This document shows, piece after piece, positions 54,791 to 64,000 of a DNA stretch of 64,000 nucleotides. The notes beneath the pieces are model-generated. The model saw nothing but the letters and a program-made list of their open reading frames with translations. It was not told the origin of the DNA and ran no database searches. Source of the stretch: Stagonosporopsis chrysanthemi (taxonomy: Eukaryota; Ascomycota; Dothideomycetes; Pleosporales; Didymellaceae); assembly GCA_022560025.1 (NCBI GenBank), contig JAFISE010000121.1, forward strand, positions 1 through 64,000. Reading direction: 5' to 3'. Within the stretch, counting starts at the first letter, position 1; the number at the start of each line of letters is the position of its first letter. The position numbers were made by a program, and so were the translations under genes.

Positions 54791-55920
54791 AGCGCCCGCA
54801 AATCATGGCTCAGCTGGCCCAACTCGAGAAAATAGATTGATTGCAATATCAAAATGCAAGAATCAGGTGACACTGCACCATGATCTGTAGCCCGCAACCA
54901 TTTTTAGCCCCGCCGTTGCTGACACCCACGTTTTCCGCCGCCAACAAAAAGCAATTACAAGCACAACACCATCGCCACGTGGGCACCACCCCATCTCAAT
55001 GGAACAGCACGCCTGAAACTTGCGTCATCCCACTCTCCACGTCCTAGTCGCTCGTCCGTGCCCCTGACACAAAAAGCAGCTTCCAACGCTCCACACACAC
55101 CCCTCCAACCCTTGCAACAATCCTTCCTCAGATCCGCGTTGCCGCGCTCCTCGGGGCTGCTCGGCAGAGCTGCCCATGCGCAAACCCCCGTCGAAGATCT
55201 GCTCTCGAACCTGAAACGTGCGGCTCTGTTTCACACGCGTAGTCGAGCGGTGGAAATGAAGACGTAGATCAGGAGCGAGTTGGTTGTGGCAGCGGCAGCA
55301 GCGTGCTTGTAGATGCGAAAAGCAAGGGAATGGAAGTTCTGAAACGGAGTTTCGTTGTGTTGCAGGGCACGGGCGCGTTGGCGGATGGGGCAGGGGCTTG
55401 TTGGGCATGTTTGAGCGCGAGGTACGTAGGTCGATGGGGGAGTTGGGGGGATTGGGGCGGTGGAGTGAGGTAGCAATGGTGTGATGTGGTGAGATGAGAT
55501 GGAAGGAGAAGAGATCGTGGCGTTGATGGTGCGGACCACCTCCATGGGAAGAGTCAGGGTGAGGGGTTGGGCGAGTGGTGTTGAGGGAAATGGCAATTTG
55601 GGGTGTGGATCGAGTAGATGAGTCTACAGATGCTGTAGGGATCTGTGGTGATAGACAGGTGAGATGAACACTCATGCTGGGTTCAGGAAAATTTCAGATT
55701 CTGATTTGAGGAAGTCATCTTTTGATGAGGTAGAGGTGTAGAAGCACTGTTGAGTGAGTGCGGAATGCGAAAGAGATTGCTTGTTGTAGATTAAAAATTG
55801 AGGACAATCTGGCTATGTACACTCCGGTATCTTGACAACACAGCACAGTCTCTTTGTATGTACACTTCGTGACGAACACACGCCCAACCTCCGTCTCTTG
55901 CGATTCCTTTTCCGAATCCC
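54791..55920. other. Convergent intergenic region, no confident gene
   Basis: A 69-codon plus frame (55058-55267) and a 216-codon minus frame (55025-55675) overlap. The minus one is His/Pro/Ser-rich noise. Neither shows domains or splice-supported extension. Confidence 0.5.
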
Positions 55921-58146
55921 TCACGAGCCTGTCTGCATACACGGCCCATAAACGCGGTGACATCTCGTCTCCCCACACCTTGCCAACCCGGAGTTGAAGT
56001 TCCCGTCACCAAAGACCACACTCTTACTCTGCAATGTCCAACTGACGCTTTGCTTGGGGCTTCCAGTGTACGGGTTCATGCTTGTCAACACCCACGATCT
56101 TGCAAGGCCATCATATTCGGCAGTCTTGACCGCGTCTGGAACGGCGATCAACAACGTCTTGCTGTGTGCGAAGGGAGCAAACACGATCGCCTTGCCGCCG
56201 TAGGATGGGTCTACTTGTAGGTAGGATGGCGAAGGTGCAGATACGATAAGTGGACCGTGGGTGCATTCTGTCGCGCCGCTTGCCCAAGAAATACCGGAAA
56301 CAAGAATGCTTGACATAAAGGTCAGAAGCGAGGATAGGGCAGACTGGCCTTCCGGAAGCAGTATGTAATTCTCGATGATAAGGTTTGGGTTGAGAAGCAT
56401 GTCAATGGAGTGCGGTTCGAGTGTGGATGTATAAGAGAAGTTAGGGTTATTGCTAAGCTCGAGCAGCCATTGTGGACCGCAGTCGAAGATGCAAGCAAGT
56501 GTTTGGATGAAGACGTTGCGCATCGATAAGGCACGTGGGTGGTCAGGAGCCTGCCAGAAGTCCCACATACCTGGGCCGCGGATCTGGAATTGAATGCAGA
56601 GATGGATGAAGAGCCGCGCTCGTGAGACATGCGTTGGGAATAACGGATTTGGATTCGAGCGATGTGGTAAGTCAAGAAAGATAAGATCCAGTTGGGCGTA
56701 CTCGGCTCTTCCGTCAGAAGACTGCCGTATTGGGTTTGAACTTCGAGGGAATCGACGTGGTAATGAACGTATTGTGCGTGTGTCTAGCGCTGTGGGTCTC
56801 GATAGCCAGGACACTGAGCCGTCATGTAGTTGTAGTGGTGTGCCCGTTGTGCAAAGACAGACCGGGTCTCGAGCAGCCAGACCAACAAGAAGCAGTGATC
56901 GGAGACACTCATCTTCGATGTTCGGCCGCTGATACGGATTGGCCGGTGCCAGTGTTACAGGAAGCTTAGCAGCACTCAGAGCAATGCACGTCTTGTCGCG
57001 GTTGGCATCTAGCCTCCTCAGATATTCCGGCAATGATGGATTACCACCGGTTTTCATCTGGAAAACGTCCAAAATGGTCGGTACGAGTTGGGATGGGTGC
57101 GAGATTGCGGATTGTGGAGTGTCAGGCCTTTGGTCAGCAAGGCTATTTGCTTGTGAGCTGAAGTGCTCTATGAGGAGATCTTGGATCGCCCGTATCTTTG
57201 ATACTTGTGCAGGCGTGAACGTGACCAGCTCACTCGCCAGTACTAGCATATGGTGCAGGAAAGATGTCGTGAACCGTATCACTGTCTGTACTCCGTTGTC
57301 GTACTGGGAGGAACAGCGCAAAAGGAACACATGCTGCCGTCCCAACCTCATTTCATGTGTGCACCAGGCTCGCTCGAACCATTCGGACTCGATGAATCGC
57401 TCGAAGAAAGAAATGAATGCTGGATAGTTGTACATGAAGGGTGTGTTTTGGCGCGCATTAGGCTCCTGGTCGACAGGCAGGTCGGAATAGCTGTATTGAT
57501 CCTGGTAGCATCGGAGAAACTGTTCCTCTGCTGGCGTGGCCAAGATGTCGTCCAAAGCCGCGATAACTACTCTGGCGTTGCTGTAAAGTCTATCAATTGC
57601 ACCAATAGTGGTGGCTCTTTCGGCGTCATCATCCTGGTCGATGCAGACCTGGTCAAACCACAGCCCTTCGCTTGCACTCCTCTCCTTTAGCACGGCCTGG
57701 AATATGACGGCACTAGTCGGTAGCGAAAACTGCTCAGTCTCTCTGCTCCAAGCGAATGGGAGCTCTTCCACGACTTTCCTCGGTGCACTCCGGTTCGTTT
57801 TTTTCCAGCAGTAGCTGAGTGCTATATATCCCTCTTCTCCGCCATGGAAATTGACATCATTGATCAATCGGAAAGCGAAGCCGGCTTCGGTATATTCCTT
57901 GGAGACGAAGTCTTTAGCCACTGATGGGGCCAGGTGACCGAGGTCCACCAGTAGCGTGTCTGCATCAATCTCATCTCGCGTGACCGCGGCCCATGGTCGT
58001 TGTCGTGAGAGCAGGTACTCTCGTGTGTGTGATGGAACGAGCCTTGCTTGCAAACTTGATGTGTCCAGCTCTTCCTCGTCAATCTCCAGGAACGAGAGGT
58101 GGCCAAGCCGAGGCAAGTAGGGAACTGGTGTCGTAGCGTAATTCAT
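55921..58146 (-). CDS. HET-domain (heterokaryon incompatibility) protein
   Basis: Single exon, 741 residues from the ATG at 58146. The HET domain spans about 105-280, with its three blocks: EEGYIALSYCWKKT, then SEGLWFDQVCIDQDDDAERA, then SEWFERAWCTHEMRLG. The C-terminal 450 residues contain no recognised domain, NACHT or repeat. HET proteins can trigger cell death when unlike individuals fuse, but most genomic copies have no tested role. There are no introns and no truncation. Confidence 0.93.
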   Translation of the reverse strand: MNYATTPVPYLPRLGHLSFLEIDEEELDTSSLQARLVPSHTREYLLSRQRPWAAVTRDEIDADTLLVDLGHLAPSVAKDFVSKEYTEAGFAFRLINDVNFHGGEEGYIALSYCWKKTNRSAPRKVVEELPFAWSRETEQFSLPTSAVIFQAVLKERSASEGLWFDQVCIDQDDDAERATTIGAIDRLYSNARVVIAALDDILATPAEEQFLRCYQDQYSYSDLPVDQEPNARQNTPFMYNYPAFISFFERFIESEWFERAWCTHEMRLGRQHVFLLRCSSQYDNGVQTVIRFTTSFLHHMLVLASELVTFTPAQVSKIRAIQDLLIEHFSSQANSLADQRPDTPQSAISHPSQLVPTILDVFQMKTGGNPSLPEYLRRLDANRDKTCIALSAAKLPVTLAPANPYQRPNIEDECLRSLLLVGLAARDPVCLCTTGTPLQLHDGSVSWLSRPTALDTRTIRSLPRRFPRSSNPIRQSSDGRAEYAQLDLIFLDLPHRSNPNPLFPTHVSRARLFIHLCIQFQIRGPGMWDFWQAPDHPRALSMRNVFIQTLACIFDCGPQWLLELSNNPNFSYTSTLEPHSIDMLLNPNLIIENYILLPEGQSALSSLLTFMSSILVSGISWASGATECTHGPLIVSAPSPSYLQVDPSYGGKAIVFAPFAHSKTLLIAVPDAVKTAEYDGLARSWVLTSMNPYTGSPKQSVSWTLQSKSVVFGDGNFNSGLARCGETRCHRVYGPCMQTGS

Positions 58147-59057
58147 GTGGAAAGCGTTTAACGGTCACAGCGTCAGGTGTTTGAACTCTATGACCCGAGG
58201 CAGGCATACCTTTTGATATGGCCTTCAGCACCCCTGCCCCACCATCATCGCCCAGGCACCTCGCCGTACGCACCCGCAGCTCCAACCCGGTCACCACCCA
58301 GGCTGGCTGGGATGCCTAAGCTGGCCCGTCCGCAAGCACACAGTGCCCAAGCACGCTGCATGGATCGATGGTGGCAGGCCGTCACAAACGGGCCTCTCAC
58401 GCAGCGTCTGTGCGGGGATCAAGTGTGAGGCGCGCATGAGGCGTTGGGCGGAACGAGCGACATGAGGGGGTTAACATGTTGGAGCCGAGATGCTGGGCCC
58501 GTATACAGGATGCGGGGCGTCCCTACCACATCGCTTCGATATGATTGGAGGACTAAAGGCGATTAGCGGCAGGAACTGCCGTAGGGCACGATGCAAAAAG
58601 AATTTGGAGTGAAACATGTACATACTTTTGCAAGGCTGAGGCACGCTAGAATTTCTCGAAGACAAAAGCAAGAACGATCCTTTCATTTCACGACAACGAT
58701 CATGACGTGACACCGGAGGGATATCGAGCACTGGGCAGACTAGAGCTATCGCTTTGCGCCAGCAGCAGAAGCCGTACGTTGAAGCTTGAATCGTAATGCG
58801 TTTGAGGCTGATCCCAGTCGGCTCTGGAGATCATGGTATATTTAGACCCACATCCTGGTAACGACACAACATCCGCGAAAAGAGAAGAAATTCATGGGCT
58901 CAAACACGATTTCCACGATATCCAAACCCCTGCTAAGCCGAGTACACACCGCTGTGTTTACCAAACTGCGTGGGTTTCGTAAAGTCTGAAGACGCTGCTC
59001 AATGAGGTATGCCTCCCGTGCATACCAAACGAATTGACAAATCTCCATACAAAAGCT
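58147..59057. other. Intergenic between the HET gene and the USP gene
   Basis: Promoter of the HET gene and 3' flank of the USP gene. No gene supported. Confidence 0.55.
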
Positions 59058-61044
59058 TTAGTCTATCTTGGCGTTTGCAAGCTTGTCGCCGGGGCCAGTA
59101 AGAACGTTGGACATCCTCAGGTTTTGTCGCTTGTATTTGCTGTGTTTTCGCAGACGTTTCCTTGCAACCATGACCGGTACCGAAGACTTGGTTACGAGGT
59201 AGTTACTGAACGAGCCAAGTAAAACACTGCCACAGTCAGTTCATGCACATATTAATGTGAGCGCTTACATACCCTTTGAGGGCGTTGCGGCCTCTAGACC
59301 CAAGGATGACGAGAGTCGGCTCAAGCATGTCAATCTGTCAAACGTCTGTCAGTGGTTGTACGGTGCTAGTGAAGTTTCAGACAACTTACAACTTCCGTAA
59401 TCATATGCTTCGGGCTCTTGCAATGGAAGACCTCAACGACGATTCGCGCTTGAAGTCGAGTTTTCCTGAGCAGTTTCACGCACCTGTCAGACACCTCTAC
59501 GCAAGCCTGATAACGGTCTTTCTCCGCTTTGCCCATCTTGCTAACGTCGGCCTCTGCAGCTGCGATAGTGTTTGATAAAGGCGTCTTCTGGGGTAGGCCA
59601 TCGTGGCCTGACAGTGTCCTCTTGAGGTGGTTGCCCTCTTGCAATCCAGTTGTGCCCTGCGCAATTGGTGCGCCAAGGGCGTCTGTCGTGACACCGACTT
59701 CTTCGTCGACAGCATACACGGCCAGGAGTGTGTCGCCATCACGCAGGACAGTACCAATCGTCCATTCGAGTGCGTATGCTGCTTCGTCACTGAGATCCGT
59801 CGACACCAGATAAACACGCTGGCGCCTCAGGCCAGTGTCTGCCTCCTCTGCAAACTGCGTGTAATCTCCGCGAACGATCTGGCGAACGCATCGATGAGCC
59901 TCTGGACTTGACTGAATGGGAGTGATCTGGAGAGCCATCTGCTGCGCCGACCGAAGTTCGGCCATATGATCTTCAGCATCGGAGCTGATAGGTGACGGCA
60001 TCCTTGAATTGTCCTGGTCGAAGCTGGTGTGTGGATGTACATCCGTGGACTTGCGCCGCACCGTGGCTTTCTCACCATCTGGCCCCTCAATGTTGATGAT
60101 CGGTCCGTTCAGTTTTCGCAATTTCTCTTGCCGCTCTTCGCGGGTCATGAATGAAGCTTGGAGGTCTCGCCCTACGTAGACGTCAGTAATCAGATGGGTG
60201 AAGGTTGTGTATCCAAACGCAACTTACCTTCTTCCTTCGCAGTCTTGAACAAGCTCTGTGCAGTGATAACCTCTCTGCCCATGCGGTCTGTGCCGCCAGA
60301 TTCCGTCCTCGATCTCCTTCGACCCCTAGTCTTGTTACTCGAAGAACCAGTAGCCCAGCCATCATCCCAATCTGAACTGGATTCAGAGTTGTTGTCATCA
60401 CTTTCTACAGCAGCGCTATCTTCGCCTTCGTCGCCATCGTCGTCGGTGGTCAGTCGGACGCCGCCGCCCGGGGCCGATGTGGTGCCCTTGGACGGATCTG
60501 AAGCTTTCCGCCCTCGTGGCGCAGTGTATTCGCTCTCAGAGTCGGTCATGGCAGATTCAGACATTTTGCGCATTGCCTCAGATGTGGAGATGGCTGGTCC
60601 TCGCCTTCGTGGCGACGAAGACCGATCAGGTCCTGGCGATCCAGACTGGGACCTATTGTAGGCACCGCTCATGGAGTTGTGTCGATCCCTTGGGCTGCCT
60701 GAACCCAGAAAGCCTGTAGAATTCCCGTAGACCGAGGACATGGCTCGAGGCTTAGGGCCAGCCTGCGATACGCTTGCAATTGAATTGAATTGGTATGGAG
60801 CAGCGTCTGACATTCTGCTTCCACGTGGGGAGGATGGCGCGCTCTTGGGCATGGCGAATGGAATGCCAGTACTGTTGCGGCTTGTACTGCGCACACGGCC
60901 AATGTCTGTGTTCAGATGGCGCGGCGTGGGGCTCAGCTGGCGGCCTCCTGGCAGAGGGCTCTCAGAGCGACGGCCTGCGCTATTCTTCCTCGCATCTCTG
61001 TGTTCCTTCATCTCCTGATCTATGGCAGCTGTGAGCGACGACAT
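59058..61044 (-). CDS. Universal stress protein (UspA)-domain protein
   Basis: Exons read downward: 60228-61044, 59390-60171, 59273-59334 and 59058-59226, 609 residues. Introns are 60172-60227 (GTAAGT...GTAG), 59335-59389 (GTAAGT...ACAG) and 59227-59272 (GTATGT...GCAG). The first 300 residues are disordered and Ser/Arg/Pro-rich with many SP sites. The Usp domain begins at RRQRVYLVSTDLSDEAAYAL. It ends LEPTLVILGSRGRNALKG, then VLLGSFSNYLVTKSSVPVMV, the G-x2-G-x9-G-S/T ATP-binding pattern. Such fungal proteins are common; their role is undefined. The 62-base third exon is needed to complete the ATP loop. Confidence 0.9.
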
Positions 61045-62011
61045 GGCTGCAGTGCGTTTTGCGCCGTTGATCGAGGGTCTGGAGCTGGCAGAGGAATGCG
61101 CGCTGTGTTCTGACGGGCGGTGTGCGTGCGCGTCGCTGGTGAGCAGAAGCACGGCGCGTTTGCGGGAGTCACGATTCGGCTGGTTACAACGGCGTCACTG
61201 GCGTAGAGCGCTGTCGCAATGCGGGTTTGAAACTTTGATGCACCCCTCACTCTGACAGGCGGGTCTGGACTCTGGAGCTCGTTGTGTGGAGTGAGCGCGT
61301 GGTGAATGGCTGGAAATTAATGTGGGTGGGGTAGTACTCGAGTCCCAAAGTCGGAGGTGAGCTGATGTGATGGCGGGCCGGACCGTCTCCAATCGTCACT
61401 TCTAGCCACTGTCTGTGACAAAACTGCTCCCAAGAAGATCAATGAAGGGGGACGACATGAAGAGAGAGAAGAGGAACAGTCGGGCAGCCAAGGGAACTTT
61501 AGGGACGACAAGCGCGACACCATGTCTCGAGGGTAAGCCTAGGTTTGGTCTGATGGAGACAGACCCCTCATGCCGAGCCAGCTGGGCTTGGCGAATGACG
61601 TCCGCAGCGTGAAAGCACTCCAGAAACAGCTGGAGCTCGAGGCGTGGCTATTGAATTATGAGGAGGAAACACTAATTGAGCCTCACTCCCTTCGCTGTCA
61701 CCTGATTTGTGTTTGTACAGACCACACGTTGTGTGTGATGCTTATTGGGATCCGCATGCGGCTGGTGGTGTGGCTGAGCATGTCTCCACCTATAGCTGTG
61801 CGTCTGGCGCATCTATAACGACGCCGATTCATCGTGGCCATGTAAGCATGCTGGCCACACTGGCTCTATCTAGACATCTCTCGCTGGTGCACTTCGAACA
61901 TGTTTGATTATTGTGCATTTGCTCCTTGCTTGGCTTGCTTGCTTGTTACAAATATGATACACCGTACAATGGCAGACAGCCAGCCGTTTCCAAACTCCGG
62001 CGTAACCAGAA
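61045..62011. other. Intergenic, no gene seen
   Basis: Promoter of the USP gene and 3' flank of RSM7. Short frames only. Confidence 0.55.
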
Positions 62012-63133
62012 CTATCTCCTCTTGGGCAAAACGATGTTGGCACGAACAGCAACACCCAGCTTGTGGACAGCATTGCGCCTGTCCCAGAGAGCACTCTTGC
62101 CTTCAACAATATTGATCAGCTCGATAGCGACACGCTGTCCCATGCTGTTCTTGCCACTTCCCACATTCCTCCTCTTCGAAGCAGCGGCCAAGATCCACTG
62201 GATCGCCGTTCTCCTCCGCTGCCTTTTAGTGAGAGGGACAGGGATCTGCAGCGCCACACCACCACCAGCGGCGCCCTTTTGCGCGCGTAGACGGAGAAGC
62301 GGAGCGACAGAGTCGATAGCGAGTGTAAGGTAAAGGATGGGGTTCAAAGGGAGATGCGATGGTGGCGGGGCACCAGGAAGGAGAGGGCGAGCAGGATTGA
62401 TAGTGGGAATGGGCGAAGTTCGGAGTTGCTGGAGAACTACTGCCATTTGCTGCGAGGTATTATCAGCACAGAACCTATAAGCCCTGCGTGGAGCAAACGA
62501 CATACACGTTGGGCAGCACCCTTCTTCCCGTGGTGCATGAGGAGGTTGGTGACTTGCTCAACAACGGGGTCATACCGGTGCTTGACGTGATTGCCCTGGG
62601 GCAGAGGCAGAGTGGGCGCCTCAAACTTGAGCCCAGGGGTCACTGGCAGCTTGGAGGCAGCCTCGAGATCGACAAGGCCCATATCCAATCCTTCGTTTGG
62701 TCGTGTTGTCATGGTGGAGTAGGTGCGCGAGCCTTTCGGGGCTGGGGTCTTGTTGCCCTGCTTGAGAGCATCCTGCATGACCTTTGGAAGGTTTTTCTGT
62801 GCTTCCTTGTCGCCCTTTACGATCTAGCACTTGTCAGCCGCAAAGCATCGAATCGTCGCAGACGGCCCTCACGTCTTCAACTGGGGTGCCTTGGTTGACA
62901 TCCGGGCCCTGCTCGCCCATGATCTGCGCAGTCTTTGCAGCCTCCTCTGAAACGTGCTCAATAGGCTCTGAGCTGGGCTTGTGGGATCGGTCTTGCGCGG
63001 GTGCATCGTCGGCGTATGTGCGGCTTTGCGAGGGCGCCACTCGCAGTGCGGATCGCGCAGGCCATTGAACCTGAGGCTTCGGCCTGAAGGCAATTGAGCG
63101 CGTGAAAGCGCTGAGATTCAGTCGTGGCGGCAT
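62012..63133 (-). CDS. RSM7: Mitochondrial small-subunit ribosomal protein S7 (uS7m)
   Basis: Exons read downward: 62873-63133, 62506-62823 and 62012-62449, 338 residues. Introns are 62824-62872 (GTGAGG...CTAG) and 62450-62505 (GTATGT...GCAG). The start MPPRLNLSAFTRSIAFRPKP is a basic mitochondrial presequence; the frame is open further upstream without an ATG. The S7 fold begins at DPVVEQVTNLLMHHGKKGAA and ends AIELINIVEGKSALWDRRNA, then VHKLGVAVRANIVLPKRR. uS7m binds the 3' head of the 12S-type mitochondrial rRNA. The long N-terminal extension is usual for the mitochondrial protein. Confidence 0.94.
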
Positions 63134-64000
63134 ATTGGCGGTGTTGTGTGTGTGGTGTCGATTCACATTCTTCGAAGGTGACGAGATGTCAAATCTGGTA
63201 ACCTCCGTATCGCGGAGCTAGGCTAGTCACGTGCTCTTGACATCCCAAGAACTATGATCATCGTAGCACATCAGCGTGCACATATTCACAACTCTAAATT
63301 TGGGCTGGCCCGTATGTCCGTTTGCAGCTGTGGCGGATTCTGCTCTCATGCCTTGTTGGCTGCTATTGCCGCGAAGCGCCTTGTGGTGCACCACCTTGGC
63401 AGCCTCGCGAGTGACCAGATCAAACTACAGGCCGTCGTCTACCAGCGCCTACGGACATGACAGTCATGCAAGAAGTACGCCAATAGACATCGCTCGCAGT
63501 AGCATTCCCATTCGATATCGGAGACATCGATAGCGAGCAGTATGAAGCTAGCGAACTCCGCATCCCTTGGACCCAGTCGCAGGCTGACAGACGTCACATA
63601 CGACGTAAACATCCGGTGAACCGTCGAGCTGTGCCTGCTCTACGCCACACTGCAGATGCTGCTTTGCTGGTTGTTGCTGAGAGGCCAGATGCGCTGCAGC
63701 TTGATGGCACAGCGGCTGATAGCACAGGGAGCTAACACGACAACCACTTGCAAGCTGCAGAGCTGTCTGCATGCCCACTTTCAAGAAGACCCCATATCCA
63801 CAAACAAAGCAACATGTCAACTCCATCATACGCACTCGCCCCACTCACACCGCTAGAGACGCGAACCCCCTGTCAAAACGTGAGCACGCGTTAGCGCACG
63901 GCGCCTCATGCTGGAGCTAAAAGCCCCGCTCGTCCCGACCGCCTCCAGTCTCTAGCTCACCTCCACTATCATTTTCGCTGAATGGTTGATTGTTCTTGAT
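63134..64000. other. Intergenic to the window edge, no gene seen
   Basis: Promoter of RSM7 and sequence beyond. No frame shows a recognisable domain; a gene may start past the edge. Confidence 0.5.

Noticed and set aside
55025..55675. 216-codon minus frame
   Set aside because: Low-complexity His/Pro/Ser composition without domains.
1..64000. CRISPR arrays, intact transposons or a secondary-metabolite cluster
   Set aside because: No regular spacer-repeat pattern, transposase, PKS, NRPS or tailoring gene set was seen.

Overview
The window is nuclear DNA of a filamentous ascomycete. The gene set is fungal: a HET-domain protein, a fungal GH76 remnant, a PARP fused to an E2 domain, nudF/LIS1, and a SOD2-length Na+/H+ antiporter. 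Genes are dense and lie on both strands. Introns are mostly 44-75 nt with GTRNGT donors and CTRAC-like branch points. Gene style and the AT-rich TATAGCTA-type island suggest Dothideomycetes, perhaps Pleosporales; that placement is inference.

Layout. 1-3000 (+): ORM/ORMDL sphingolipid regulator, then the antiporter. 3166-4612 (-): an unrecognised gene with several introns. 5178-6331: decayed P-loop-like coding sequence. 7110-8413 (-): a fungal multi-pass membrane protein. 10013-10953 (+): mitochondrial ribosome recycling factor. 11677-13065 (+): an unrecognised single-exon gene. 13542-13652: U6 snRNA with an upstream TATA box and a downstream B box. 14445-15803 (-) and 16077-17860 (+): TAM41 and BIR1, head to head. 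18196-19224 (-): COG7-like. 20047-23772 (+): PARP-UBE2Q fusion. 24092-26302 (-) and 26612-27828 (+): OPT-family transporter and GPI8, head to head. 28137-28756 (+): truncated, frameshifted GH76. 30032-30121: intron-containing tRNA-Gly. 30828-34235 (-): a long unrecognised reading frame broken by two in-frame stops. 35060-35386 (+): a small two-exon protein. 35748-37214 (-): poorly resolved coding remnants. 37607-39101 (-) and 39853-42601 (+): nudF/PAC1 and a STU2/XMAP215-type polymerase, head to head. 43596-43778 (+): a small membrane protein beside an AT-rich island. 44777-47221 (-): Barentsz/CASC3-like EJC protein with an in-frame TAG. 48120-51441 (-): PNUTS-like PP1 regulator. 52498-54790 (+): SLY1. 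55921-58146 (-): HET protein. 59058-61044 (-): universal stress protein-domain protein. 62012-63133 (-): mitochondrial ribosomal protein S7.

The genes are mostly housekeeping. The groups are membrane and secretory functions (ORM, COG7-like, GPI8, SLY1), mitochondrial translation and lipid synthesis (RRF1, RSM7, TAM41), mitosis and microtubules (BIR1, nudF, STU2), and RNA processing (U6, Barentsz-like, PNUTS-like). There is no biosynthetic gene cluster, intact transposon or CRISPR array.

The most notable points are the in-frame stop codons that interrupt otherwise continuous reading frames in two genes, the PARP-UBE2Q fusion, a GC-AG intron in nudF, the RNA polymerase III layout of U6, and a repeated phosphosite-like array in BIR1. 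Exon coordinates were inferred by eye from splice consensus and frame continuity.
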